Counted from the first letter of the stretch, positions 45,818 to 53,410 are shown. The stretch is 64,000 bases of DNA from Vibrio aphrogenes (GCF_002157735.2 NZ_AP018690.1:434001-498000), one strand, 5' to 3'. Notes: generated by a model from the sequence alone, not told the origin. Made by a program: numbers and translations.

Positions 45818-46471
45818 ATGATTAAAGCGGCTGTATTTGATATGGATGGTCTAATGATTGACTCGGAACCTTTTTGGCAACAAGCTCAATTAGAAGTATT
45901 TCCAAAGGTCAATGTGTCAGTCACTTTGCAAGATACAATTGCGACCACAGGGATTCGCATCGATCAAATTGTAGAGCAGTATTACCGCCAAACCCCTTGG
46001 GAAAATTACAGCTGTCAACAAGTCTGCGATCTGATCCTTGAACGCGTGATTGAACTGGTTAAAACTCATAAACCTATGATGCCAGGCTTATATCAAGCTT
46101 TAGAAATTTGCCAACAATCGGGACTGAAGATTGCGCTGGCCTCTTCCTCTCCAATGGTTCTAATTCAAGCGGTTTTACAAGCGCTGGAATTAGAAGATGT
46201 TTTTGAAGCCGTGTTATCTGCTGAAGGCTTACCGTACGGTAAACCGCACCCAGAAGTCTACTTAAATGCGGCGCAAGCGTTAGGGGTTTCTCCTCTTGAT
46301 TGTGTTGCCTTAGAAGACTCATTTACAGGTTTATTAGCAGCAAAATCAGCACAAATGAAAACGATTGTGATTCCAGAGGCAAGTCATCGTGAACAAGCAC
46401 GTTTTGTGATTGCCGATTATAAACTCGACTCCTTAGAGCATATTTCAGAAGCCTTGCTGCAAACGTTATAA
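45818..46471 (+). CDS. hxpB: Hexitol phosphatase HxpB (YniC), HAD family
   Basis: 217 residues. HAD motif I FDMDGLMIDSEP, motif II ASSSP, motif III Lys in YGKPHPEVY, motif IV ALEDSFTG. The close match to E. coli YniC (GLRID-like and LPYSKPHP-like segments) supports the name. It dephosphorylates small sugar phosphates such as 2-deoxyglucose-6-phosphate and hexitol phosphates. GAGAG precedes the ATG. Confidence 0.85.
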   Translation: MIKAAVFDMDGLMIDSEPFWQQAQLEVFPKVNVSVTLQDTIATTGIRIDQIVEQYYRQTPWENYSCQQVCDLILERVIELVKTHKPMMPGLYQALEICQQSGLKIALASSSPMVLIQAVLQALELEDVFEAVLSAEGLPYGKPHPEVYLNAAQALGVSPLDCVALEDSFTGLLAAKSAQMKTIVIPEASHREQARFVIADYKLDSLEHISEALLQTL

Positions 46472-46543
46472 TAAATAACGCAACATTGTTGCCTCAAGCT
46501 AGGTAAACACTTGTGTAGAGAATTGAGATATAGGTCGATAGTT

Positions 46544-47125
46544 GTGATAGATAAAGCAAAAGTAACTTGGGTGATATTAGCTGGCGGTCAAGCTCGCCGC
46601 ATGGGTGGTCAAGATAAAGGGTTAATTCAGTTTCATGATAAACCGTTAATTGAGCACATTGTTAAGGCACTCCGCCCTCAAATATCAAACTTGATGATCA
46701 TTGCTAATCGAAACATTGAGGCCTATCAACAATATGCCCCGACTTTCCAAGATCAAAAAACTGGATATATGGGGCCATTAGCGGGTATTCATTCAGCATT
46801 ATTGCATTCTAAAGACTACGAATGGGTTGGCGTTGTCCCATGTGATAGCCCAAACTTACCCGCTGAATTTGTTGATCTATTTTTACAACAAGATCCCGAA
46901 GATGCCGAAATACTGGTCGCTTTTGATGGCCAGCATATCCAACCCGTATTTGCACTTTATCGTCGTGATGTGTTGCCCAAACTTGATGCATTTTTAAATA
47001 ATGGCGATCGTAAAATCCAGCTATTTTTTAAATCTTGTGCAGTTCAATACGTTGATTTTCAAAAATATCCTCAGATGTTTATTAACCTCAATACACCTGA
47101 AGATCTTCAGCATCATTCGTTGTGA
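46544..47125 (+). CDS. mobA: Molybdenum cofactor guanylyltransferase MobA
   Basis: 193 residues from GTG 46544 (AGG nine bases upstream), matching the usual length. GTP-binding LAGGQARRMGGQDKG, VPCDSPNLP and LNTPEDL. Transfers GMP to molybdopterin to make bis-MGD. A TTG 33 bases upstream would add an unlikely extension. Followed by mobB after a triple repeat. Confidence 0.92.
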   Translation: MIDKAKVTWVILAGGQARRMGGQDKGLIQFHDKPLIEHIVKALRPQISNLMIIANRNIEAYQQYAPTFQDQKTGYMGPLAGIHSALLHSKDYEWVGVVPCDSPNLPAEFVDLFLQQDPEDAEILVAFDGQHIQPVFALYRRDVLPKLDAFLNNGDRKIQLFFKSCAVQYVDFQKYPQMFINLNTPEDLQHHSL

Positions 47126-47128
47126 GAC

Positions 47129-47182
47129 CTTGTTACAACTATAGATCTTGTTACAACCATAGATCTTGCTACAACCACTGTA
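47129..47182 (+). repeat. Three tandem 18-bp repeats between mobA and mobB
   Basis: Unit CTTGTTACAACYATAGAT occurs twice in full and a third time with changes after CTTGCTACAACCA. It fills most of the 84-bp gap between the two genes. Confidence 0.7.
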
Positions 47183-47209
47183 CAAATCTGACATTAAATG
47201 AGGAATAAC

Positions 47210-47716
47210 ATGACACCATTTCCTATTCCGGTTCTCGGCTTTGCAGCTTATAGTGGCACGGGTAAAACCACCCTACTTGAAGCCTTACTACCACGGCTTA
47301 ATCAGCGAGGTATCCGTGTCGGAATGCTTAAACATGCCCATCACGATTTTGATATTGATACTCCAGGAAAAGACAGTTTTCGCTTACGTAAAGCCGGTGC
47401 AGAACAAATGCTGATCGCCTCACCACAACGTTTTGCTTTTATTAGTGAAACACCAAAACAAGAACCAAGCTTTGCAGCCTTATTGAGTCAATTTAATACT
47501 GCAGAACTTGACCTTATATTAGTGGAAGGCTGTAAAGATATTGTATTTCCTAAAATTGAGTTACATCGTTCTGAACTTAATAAGCCGTGGCTCTATACTC
47601 AAGACTCTAGTGTGATTGCAATTGCCGCAGATACTTGTCCAGAAACTGAGTTACCTTATTTCAATATTAATGACTTAGACGCTATTGCCGACTTTGTGAT
47701 GGATTTTTTAAGGTAA
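47210..47716 (+). CDS. mobB: Molybdopterin-guanine dinucleotide biosynthesis adaptor MobB
   Basis: 168 residues. P-loop GFAAYSGTGKTTLLEAL, KHAHHDFDIDTPGKDS and LVEGCKD are typical. A GTP-binding partner of MobA. GAGGAATAAC before the ATG fixes the start; an ATG 12 bases earlier overlaps the ribosome site. Confidence 0.93.
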   Translation: MTPFPIPVLGFAAYSGTGKTTLLEALLPRLNQRGIRVGMLKHAHHDFDIDTPGKDSFRLRKAGAEQMLIASPQRFAFISETPKQEPSFAALLSQFNTAELDLILVEGCKDIVFPKIELHRSELNKPWLYTQDSSVIAIAADTCPETELPYFNINDLDAIADFVMDFLR

Positions 47717-47793
47717 CAAGTCGAGTTTAAGTGCAAAAAAACAACACTCAGCGCATAAAGTCAGCAAACAATCTAAAACTATGCAATTTATGC

Positions 47794-47822
47794 TTGCAAC
47801 CTTTAAAACCGCTGGGTAATAT
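47794..47822 (+). promoter_or_regulatory. Sigma-70 promoter of the tRNA-Val genes
   Basis: TTGCAA (-35, 47794-47799), a 17-base spacer and TAATAT (-10, 47817-47822), 38 bases before the first tRNA. Confidence 0.65.
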
Positions 47823-47859
47823 CTTCCTCGTTCTCAAGACATAAGTCATTTTGCAAATT

Positions 47860-47936
47860 GGGTCCGTAGCTCAGTTGGTTAGAGTACTACCTTGACATGG
47901 TAGGGGTCGGCGATTCGAGTTCGCCCGGACCCACCA
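47860..47936 (+). tRNA. tRNA-Val (anticodon GAC)
   Basis: 77 bases including an encoded CCA. Acceptor stem GGGTCCG / CGGACCC, anticodon stem CTACC / GGTAG with loop TTGACAT (anticodon GAC), T-loop TTCGAGT. Confidence 0.95.
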
Positions 47937-47980
47937 TTTTCAAAATGATTTGAATGTAAGTTCATTTGAAAACAAATTAT

Positions 47981-48057
47981 GCGTCCGTAGCTCAGTTGGT
48001 TAGAGTACTACCTTGACATGGTAGGGGTCGGTGATTCGAGTTCACTCGGACGCACCA
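47981..48057 (+). tRNA. tRNA-Val (anticodon GAC), second copy and left boundary of the cassette island
   Basis: 77 bases with encoded CCA. Acceptor GCGTCCG / CGGACGC, same anticodon arm and GAC anticodon. Its 3' half from the anticodon loop onward (48012-48060) is repeated exactly at 51694-51742, so this intact gene was probably rebuilt by the incoming island. Confidence 0.95.
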
Positions 48058-48060
48058 TAT
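48012..48060 (+). repeat. 49-bp direct repeat, left copy (attL of the island)
   Basis: Runs from the anticodon loop (CTTGACATGG) through the tRNA 3' end CACCATAT. Identical to 51694-51742. Bases on both outer sides differ. Confidence 0.85.
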
Positions 48061-48062
48061 TC

Positions 48063-48099
48063 CTAACAAAACCCGCAACTTATGCGGGTTTTGTTGTTT
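48063..48099 (+). terminator. Terminator directly after the second tRNA-Val
   Basis: AACAAAACCCGCA / TGCGGGTTTTGTT around ACTTA. It belongs to the island side of the repeat, so the island brought its own terminator for the tRNA operon. Confidence 0.85.
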
Positions 48100-48279
48100 C
48101 TAACATGTGACCTTTCTAAATTTCCACCCTACTCATTTTTATTGTTATCCTACGTTTCTATATTGAATAATTATTCCAGTGACCAAATCGACTACTATAT
48201 TTTTAATGATTTTGTGACCATTCGGTGACCATGTTTACAATTCAAACTCTCTTTCTCGTTGCTGACTATATTTTTGACT

Positions 48280-48396
48280 GCTAACGCCGTTATAACCTGC
48301 ATTTTGGGTGGAGTGTAGTACTGTGCAATAATGAGCGAAGCGAATGCTCAGAACGAAGCGTAGCCCAAAATGTCAGGTTAATAACTTTGTTAGGCA
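48280..48396 (-). other. attC site of the last cassette
   Basis: Terminal boxes GCCTAAC and GTTAGC bound a folded site. The internal arms AACCTGCATTTTGGG and CCCAAAATGTCAGGTT pair with one unpaired T, like the extrahelical bases of attC. The outer box overlaps the nuclease gene's stop codon, as is usual for cassettes. Confidence 0.8.
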
Positions 48397-48824
48397 TTTT
48401 TCACTCTAAGAAAATCACTTACCAAACCCCATGAATTTTCGTATGACTCATAGTTAGGAATGTCTCGTAGATTTACTTTTCCCCAATCTTTCGTCCGAGG
48501 CGCTTGCTCTACGATAGAGACAGGAAATACATAATATACCGGAGGTAAAACCTCCTTTCTTCCATCTTTAGAGCCTCGATTTAGCAGAACAACCACTACA
48601 AAATCACAATCAAAGTTTTTGATAGGAAACCCCCTAGCTCCTGTTTGCCACCTACTTTTCACCTGCACCATTGCGGATTTATTTGACTCGGGATTTGTTG
48701 CCACCAAATCATAACCAGGCATATTCGTATAGGTTTTATACGACGCAATTTTATTTAATAGCAATTGCCCTAGCACTAAAAATTCCGCGCCCTCAGCCTC
48801 AAGCCTTGTGTCTAATCTTGGCAT
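48390..48824 (-). CDS. Putative PD-(D/E)XK nuclease-like cassette protein
   Basis: 144 residues. A helix with E near 10 (EAEGAEFLVLGQLLL), then GYDLVATNPESNKSAMVQVKSRW, which has the Asp-(x)n-Gln-x-Lys arrangement of PD-(D/E)XK-fold endonucleases. FDCDFVVVVLL is the next core strand. No DNA-binding add-on is seen. It follows an HNH endonuclease gene by 24 bases, with only a minimal attC-like core between, so both probably travel as one cassette. Function unknown; a DNA-cleaving role is inferred from motif order. Confidence 0.65.
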   Translation of the reverse strand: MPRLDTRLEAEGAEFLVLGQLLLNKIASYKTYTNMPGYDLVATNPESNKSAMVQVKSRWQTGARGFPIKNFDCDFVVVVLLNRGSKDGRKEVLPPVYYVFPVSIVEQAPRTKDWGKVNLRDIPNYESYENSWGLVSDFLRVKNA

Positions 48825-48837
48825 AATTCCTCGTGAT

Positions 48838-48855
48838 GCCTAACATTGTTATAAC
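48838..48855 (-). other. Minimal attC-like core between the two nuclease genes
   Basis: The outer boxes lie side by side: on the minus strand GTTATAACAATGTTAGGC, with no intervening arms. This looks like the scar of a deletion or of recombination between cassette ends. Confidence 0.5.
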
Positions 48856-49487
48856 TCAGCTTCACGGATTACCTTGTTATGATAATCGATGCTTTTTTGA
48901 GAAATACGATGACTTGATACTTGCTTAATTTCTTTTAGTGTTAACTCGATTGCACCATAGTCGCACATCACATGATGATTTGGGCATAAAACAATTATGT
49001 TTTCTGGTGTATCAGATCCATTGTGTGGATCACCTAATGGAATTATATGGTGAGCCTCCGAGTACAATCTGTCATTTGGGAGCTGAATTTGAAGGCCACA
49101 AATTTGACATGAGTTGTTGTGGAGTAACTTTAGTTTTCTAGCTAAGTTTGTATCACGTAAAACGCGGTATGTCGCTGTATATTCCCGCTCTGGTTCTTTG
49201 GTACCTGCCGGTAAATCTGCTGCTTTAGGGGTGTAAGATAATTTGTTTCTGAGCCCCCACATTCCTGCACCTAAGCCATTAACCGAATAGAAAAGGTCTT
49301 GACCGTTTTTAAAGCCATCAGAATCTGATGACAAATCTTGAATTCTACGGCGAATTACAGCTTTCCAAGTTTTGGGAAGGTCACTTCTTAGTTTTGACAC
49401 TTCTGAATAAATGTCATCATAACTGGCAACTCCACCTAGATTTTCAAGTGCTTGAATTATGTCTTGTTCCCATGACGGCATCGCCAA
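48849..49487 (-). CDS. HNH endonuclease with N-terminal winged helix
   Basis: 212 residues. About 1-75 resembles a winged helix (WEQDIIQALENLGGVASYDDIYSEV, then WKAVIRRRIQDLSSDS) of the kind found on restriction-like enzymes. The HNH domain spans about 125-190: zinc pair CQIC, AHHIIPLGDPHNGSDTPENIIVLCPNHHVMCDYG with the catalytic His and metal-binding Asn/His. Restriction or defence nuclease is the obvious guess. Cassette-encoded together with the PD-(D/E)XK-like gene. Confidence 0.82.
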   Translation of the reverse strand: MAMPSWEQDIIQALENLGGVASYDDIYSEVSKLRSDLPKTWKAVIRRRIQDLSSDSDGFKNGQDLFYSVNGLGAGMWGLRNKLSYTPKAADLPAGTKEPEREYTATYRVLRDTNLARKLKLLHNNSCQICGLQIQLPNDRLYSEAHHIIPLGDPHNGSDTPENIIVLCPNHHVMCDYGAIELTLKEIKQVSSHRISQKSIDYHNKVIREAEL

Positions 49488-49499
49488 TATCTCCCTGAG

Positions 49500-49616
49500 T
49501 TATAACGCCGCGTTAAGTAGTGAGCAACGCTACCACCGAACTGAACCATGCCACCGTAAACACAAAACCCAACGATGGAATGAGAAGTACCATTCGTTGG
49601 GAATCCTTTGTTATGT
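49500..49616 (-). other. attC site, unusual chimeric form
   Basis: Outer boxes ATAACAAAGG and GGCGTTATAAC are present. The GCGTTG / TTAACGCGGCGTTA half matches the VCR type, but the opposite half does not pair with it. Instead it contains a self-contained hairpin (CCCAACGATGG with CCATTCGTTGGG). Confidence 0.65.
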
Positions 49617-49907
49617 TTATTTTGCGTTAGCTAAAACTGTTCGTTCTTCAGCTTGTTTACCTGAGTAAATGCAAAAAGCAGTATTATAATCGTTGTATGC
49701 AATAGCAAAATCAAAGTCACAGAAATGTGCTGGATGCTTTGTTGCAATCGAGTCACCAGCTTTGCACTGCTTTCCTAATCCCTCAACTAAACTGTCATTG
49801 TCAGGCCCCATACACGCAACACCTGTAGACGCACTCTTTTGCCCGTTACAGCCTGCCAAAACGACACTTAAGGAAAAAACTGTAAGAACTGTTCTAAGTT
49901 TGATCAT
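49617..49907 (-). CDS. Cassette-encoded small lipoprotein
   Basis: 96 residues starting at MIKLRTVLTVFS (a start two codons earlier is possible). Lipobox LAGC near residue 20. The mature part has four further cysteines (VACMG, KQCKAG, HFCDFD, AFCIYS), likely two disulfides. Typical of secreted proteins carried by Vibrio integron cassettes. Function unknown. Confidence 0.7.
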   Translation of the reverse strand: MIKLRTVLTVFSLSVVLAGCNGQKSASTGVACMGPDNDSLVEGLGKQCKAGDSIATKHPAHFCDFDFAIAYNDYNTAFCIYSGKQAEERTVLANAK

Positions 49908-50047
49908 AATCACTCCATATTAAACTTATGACATATTTTTATAGCATGGCACATCATATACATAGAAAACATAGAAAACATAGACTTAACTCAATATGAA
50001 ACAGATTTAGAGAGATGTATGGGTAAAATCGTATGATTGCCCCATAA

Positions 50048-50167
50048 ACATAACGCCCACTTAAACGGTGAGCCCCGATCACCAAGCATCCGCTTGCACC
50101 TTATTCACTTAACTTATTGAAACCACAACAACTAAGAGGCGAATCCGTTTTGAAGCGTTTGTTATGC
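50048..50167 (-). other. attC site between acetyltransferase and lipoprotein cassettes
   Basis: GGCATAACAAACGCTTC at one end and GTGGGCGTTATG at the other. Inner arms AAACGG / CCGTTT. VCR-like boxes with a long AT-rich loop. Confidence 0.75.
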
Positions 50168-50614
50168 CTGTACTACTTTCTGAGTGAAATGCTCAAATGC
50201 AGCAACCTTTGAGTAACCCTCAGAAATATATAATTTTTTGGCATTTTCATTATCAACTGCTGTAGCCAGTTTAACTGTAAGGGCATCGGTTTCTAAAGCA
50301 TAAGTTTTTACATGCTGTAGCAACGCTTTACCAACCCCCTGCTGCCTTGCCGACTCAGCGATAAATAAGTCATTTAAATACCACATACGCTTCATTGCAA
50401 CCGAGGAGTAAGATGGATAAAGCTGAACAAAGCCTAACGGTTTATCTTGATGACCGAGTGCAAGAAAGATGACAGAGTCCGAACAATTTAGTCTGTCTTC
50501 AATAAAGGCTCTCGAACCAGCTAAATTAGGCTCTTGCCCGTAAAACTGACGATATGAATCAAATAGTTGAGCTACAACTTCAAGATACGATTTATTTACT
50601 TTTTCTATTTTCAA
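50162..50614 (-). CDS. GNAT-family N-acetyltransferase (cassette-encoded)
   Basis: 150 residues. GNAT core WYLNDLFIAESARQQGVGKALLQHV contains the acetyl-CoA loop QQGVGKA; DNENAKKLYISEGYSK is the family end. TTG 50614 is preceded by AAGGAG at seven bases; an ATG inside the attC box would add 12 residues. Substrate unknown. GNATs are frequent integron cargo, sometimes drug-modifying or toxin-type. Confidence 0.82.
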   Translation of the reverse strand: MKIEKVNKSYLEVVAQLFDSYRQFYGQEPNLAGSRAFIEDRLNCSDSVIFLALGHQDKPLGFVQLYPSYSSVAMKRMWYLNDLFIAESARQQGVGKALLQHVKTYALETDALTVKLATAVDNENAKKLYISEGYSKVAAFEHFTQKVVQA

Positions 50615-50644
50615 AATCACGCTCCTTGTCGATTTTTGAGGAAA

Positions 50645-50775
50645 AGGCATAACGCCGCGTTAAGGGGCAGCAACGCGCTACCACCAAACTTCAATTTACC
50701 ACCGTAAACACAAATACCAAGATTTGAGCCAAATTCGCCACGCGTTGACTGTCCCTCTTGAACGCTTTGTTATGT
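50645..50775 (-). other. VCR-type attC site between reductase and acetyltransferase cassettes
   Basis: Very close to the V. cholerae repeat: on the minus strand ATAACAAAGCGTTCAAGAGG, then GGACAGTCAACGCG, ending GCGTTGCTGCCCC and TTAACGCGGCGTTATG. The arms pair well with a few unpaired bases. Confidence 0.88.
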
Positions 50776-51270
50776 AACATTTTCAATGGCTTGTGCTGCG
50801 CTAACAGTAACTTTACCTAAATCAGACTCTGTTTGTATAGCAAGATATTCGCAGCCTTTGAACTCAAGTTGCATGTACTTAGCTGTCAACTCAAATGGCT
50901 GTACGAAACAATCAGGCAGTTCCAAGTTGTAACCCGTAGATAGAACTGAAATAGACTTACCCTTTAGCTTACGTCCCAATTCCTTTTCAATCGTTAAAAG
51001 GTCAGATAATCGGTCAAAAAAGACTTTTAGCTGAGCTGACATTGAGTACCAGTACACAGGAGAAGCGAACACCAGATGATCAAAGCTAAGTAGTTCATGG
51101 ATTATGGGAAGGAAATCATCGTTTTTATTTTCATGCGAATAGTCATAAAAACTAACGTCGAAATTAGTTAGATCAAACAACTTTGCACCAGACTGCTCAA
51201 CGAAAGAGTCTGCTAATTTTCGGGTATTTCCGTCAGATTTAGAAGTACCTAATATGACTGCAATATTCAC
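50770..51270 (-). CDS. Flavodoxin-like NAD(P)H-dependent reductase (cassette-encoded)
   Basis: 166 residues. FMN-phosphate loop GTSKSDGNT near 8-16 and FASPVYWYSMSAQLKVFFDRLSD typical of the NADPH-FMN reductase/flavodoxin-2 group. No signal peptide. GGAGG precedes the ATG. Probably reduces quinones or nitro compounds. First gene-bearing cassette of the array. Confidence 0.82.
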   Translation of the reverse strand: MNIAVILGTSKSDGNTRKLADSFVEQSGAKLFDLTNFDVSFYDYSHENKNDDFLPIIHELLSFDHLVFASPVYWYSMSAQLKVFFDRLSDLLTIEKELGRKLKGKSISVLSTGYNLELPDCFVQPFELTAKYMQLEFKGCEYLAIQTESDLGKVTVSAAQAIENVT

Positions 51271-51285
51271 TAAACCTCCATGTTA

Positions 51286-51451
51286 CATAACATTGTTAAT
51301 AACCTGCCGGCTTGTTTTTCTGGTCAGGTTTACCACCCCAAAAACCTGTAACCGACTGTTTTATTTTAAATAATCATTAAAATAATATTGACCAACCTCC
51401 AGAAAAACAAGCCGGCTCGAAAGTTCGGGCTGCTTTGGGATGTTATTTTAA
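51286..51451 (-). other. attC-like structure with an 18-bp perfect stem at the array's proximal end
   Basis: GCCGGCTTGTTTTTCTGG (51306-51323) and its exact complement (51399-51416) are 75 bases apart. The pairing continues with AGGTT / AACCT after two unpaired bases. AATAAC / GTTATT boxes lie outside. It looks like an attC with unusually strong arms, or an ORF-less cassette end. Confidence 0.55.
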
Positions 51452-51693
51452 CACCCCTAGCTTACACCTTGCTGATATATAACAAGTTTCTGTTATCTTC
51501 TCTAGAAAAACGAGCCAATTTTTTCCAAATGACTTTATCAAACAATGTCTGATCAAACTTGTTTAATAATTCCATTCATTATTTGCGACTAACATCTAAA
51601 AAGACATCATTAGATATATGTAAATATTTGATTTATATAAAATCCTAAGGGTTAGCAAGTATTTATTTATGTTATAACTTTAATAATATATGT
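51452..51693. other. AT-rich tail of the island
   Basis: About 240 bases without a gene between the attC-like structure and the tRNA fragment. An integrase gene would be expected here and is missing. Confidence 0.5.
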
Positions 51694-51742
51694 CTTGACA
51701 TGGTAGGGGTCGGTGATTCGAGTTCACTCGGACGCACCATAT
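51694..51742 (+). repeat. 49-bp direct repeat, right copy: tRNA-Val 3' fragment (attR)
   Basis: Starts exactly in the anticodon loop and runs to CACCATAT; lacks the 5' half of the tRNA. Marks the right end of the 3.7-kb insert. Confidence 0.85.
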
Positions 51743-51781
51743 AAAGAAAGCCTACTTCATTTGAAGTAGGCTTTCTTTTAT
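51743..51781 (+). terminator. Original terminator of the tRNA-Val operon
   Basis: AAAGAAAGCCTACTTCA with its complement around TTTG, ending in TTTT. It sits right after the tRNA fragment, where the ancestral operon would have ended. Confidence 0.85.
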
Positions 51782-51967
51782 TGTTAATTGTCAGTGACAT
51801 TTCCAACCTAATTTATTCTCGAAGAATTATTACCAACCCTCCCCTCAAACAGGAAAAAATACTATTTACTTTGCAATATAAAGGAGAATAGTTTTAACCA
51901 ACCCGCCACACAACCAATACAAGCTGGCTAACATATTACTTACAACATGACAAACTGTTAGCATTTA

Positions 51968-51983
51968 TGTGACAACCATCACA
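51968..51983 (+). promoter_or_regulatory. Consensus CRP-cAMP site upstream of the symporter
   Basis: TGTGACAACCATCACA has both ideal half sites (TGTGA-N6-TCACA), 107 bp before the start codon. It is well placed for class I activation. Confidence 0.75.
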
Positions 51984-52089
51984 CCAATAAATCATAGTTT
52001 GTTACAAGTAAGCCGCGTTTTTATTTAAATCTGCTACTCTCCTGATCACTTTGAAGGTTGTACAAAGTATTTTATATGGAGATAAGTTC

Positions 52090-53394
52090 ATGAAGAACGA
52101 TAACAACAAGAAAAAACGCTCACTAACGAGTAAAATCCTTATCGGTATGTTTGCCGGTATTTTATGCGGGTTTATCATTCAAAACTTTTTATCTACTAAT
52201 GAATTCATTAATAACTATTTAGTTAATGGTTTATTTGATGTAGGTGGCAAAATCTTTATTGCTAGCTTAAAAATGCTAGTGATCCCTCTTGTGTTTGTAT
52301 CCCTTGTCTGTGGTACCAGCTCATTAAAAGACATTACTACCCTAGGCCGCCTAGGTGGTAAAACACTGGCCTTTTATATTACTACAACCGCGATAGCGAT
52401 CACCCTTGCTCTTGTAATGGGGATCTTCTTAAAGCCAGGTTCTGGTGCTGATCTCACTTCTGCAGCATCTTTCAGCGCACAAAGTGCCCCATCTTTAGGA
52501 CAAGTTATTGTTGGCATGTTCCCAAGCAACCCAATGGCAGCAATGTCTCAGGGTAATACGCTACAAGTGATTGTCTTCGCTGTATTATTTGGTATTGCGG
52601 TCAGCCTTGCTGGTAAACCGGGGCAACGTATTGCGGATTTCTTTTCTGACGTCAATGAAGTCATCATGAAATTAGTGACGATTTTAATGGAAGTGGCTCC
52701 TTACGGTATCTTCTTCTTAATGGCAAAACTGTTTACCGGTTTAGGATTAGAAGCCATCGCGAACTTAGCTGCTTACTTCTTAGTTTTAGTTGCGGCACTC
52801 TTGATTCACGCATTCGTTACTTATAGCGTATTGCTAAAAGCTTTATCAGGATTAAGCCCAGTTGCATTTTGGAAGAAAATGAAAGACGCGATTATGTTTG
52901 CCTTTTCTACCGCATCGTCTAATGCGACGATTCCAATTACGATGGAAACAGCCACACATCGTCTGGGTGTCAGTAACAAAATTGCCTCGTTTACTGTTCC
53001 ACTAGGCGCGACCATCAACATGGATGGTACCGCCATTATGCAAGGCGTTGCGACGGCGTTTATTGCTCAAGCTTTCAATGTTGATTTAACTCTTGGCGAT
53101 TACATGACCGTCATTTTAACGGCGACATTAGCTTCTGTTGGTACAGCTGGGGTTCCAGGTGTTGGTCTGATAATGCTGGCGATGGTTCTAAATCAAGTTG
53201 GCCTACCTTTAGAAGGTATTGCACTGATCATGGGCGTTGACCGTTTACTTGATATGATTCGAACCGCGGTCAATATTACTGGTGACAGCGTGGTCACTTG
53301 TATTGTGGCGAAATCTGAAAATGAACTGGATATTGAGACTTTCAATAACCCAGATGCAGGCGAAATAGAATTAGCACTAAAACGTTCTGCATAA
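52090..53394 (+). CDS. Dicarboxylate/glutamate:cation symporter (DAACS/GltP type)
   Basis: 434 residues from ATG 52090 with GGAGA seven bases upstream; an in-frame TTG 39 bases earlier lacks a ribosome site. Eight membrane helices plus two re-entrant hairpins: ASSNATIPITMETA (HP1), NMDGTAIMQG (TM7), VGTAGVPGVGLIML (HP2) and DRLLDMIRTAVNITGD (TM8). The Arg in MIRTAVN indicates an acidic substrate such as glutamate, aspartate or C4-dicarboxylate. Confidence 0.9.
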   Translation: MKNDNNKKKRSLTSKILIGMFAGILCGFIIQNFLSTNEFINNYLVNGLFDVGGKIFIASLKMLVIPLVFVSLVCGTSSLKDITTLGRLGGKTLAFYITTTAIAITLALVMGIFLKPGSGADLTSAASFSAQSAPSLGQVIVGMFPSNPMAAMSQGNTLQVIVFAVLFGIAVSLAGKPGQRIADFFSDVNEVIMKLVTILMEVAPYGIFFLMAKLFTGLGLEAIANLAAYFLVLVAALLIHAFVTYSVLLKALSGLSPVAFWKKMKDAIMFAFSTASSNATIPITMETATHRLGVSNKIASFTVPLGATINMDGTAIMQGVATAFIAQAFNVDLTLGDYMTVILTATLASVGTAGVPGVGLIMLAMVLNQVGLPLEGIALIMGVDRLLDMIRTAVNITGDSVVTCIVAKSENELDIETFNNPDAGEIELALKRSA

Positions 53395-53410
53395 TACTTT
53401 CTTAATAACA

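Noticed and set aside
48099..48279. A gene between the tRNA terminator and the first attC
   Set aside because: No reading frame with start, ribosome site and coding pattern is visible in this 180-bp AT-rich stretch.
48012..51742. Phage or plasmid island with its own integrase in the tRNA-Val insert
   Set aside because: No recombinase, replication or transfer gene could be found in any frame; the content is integron cassettes only.
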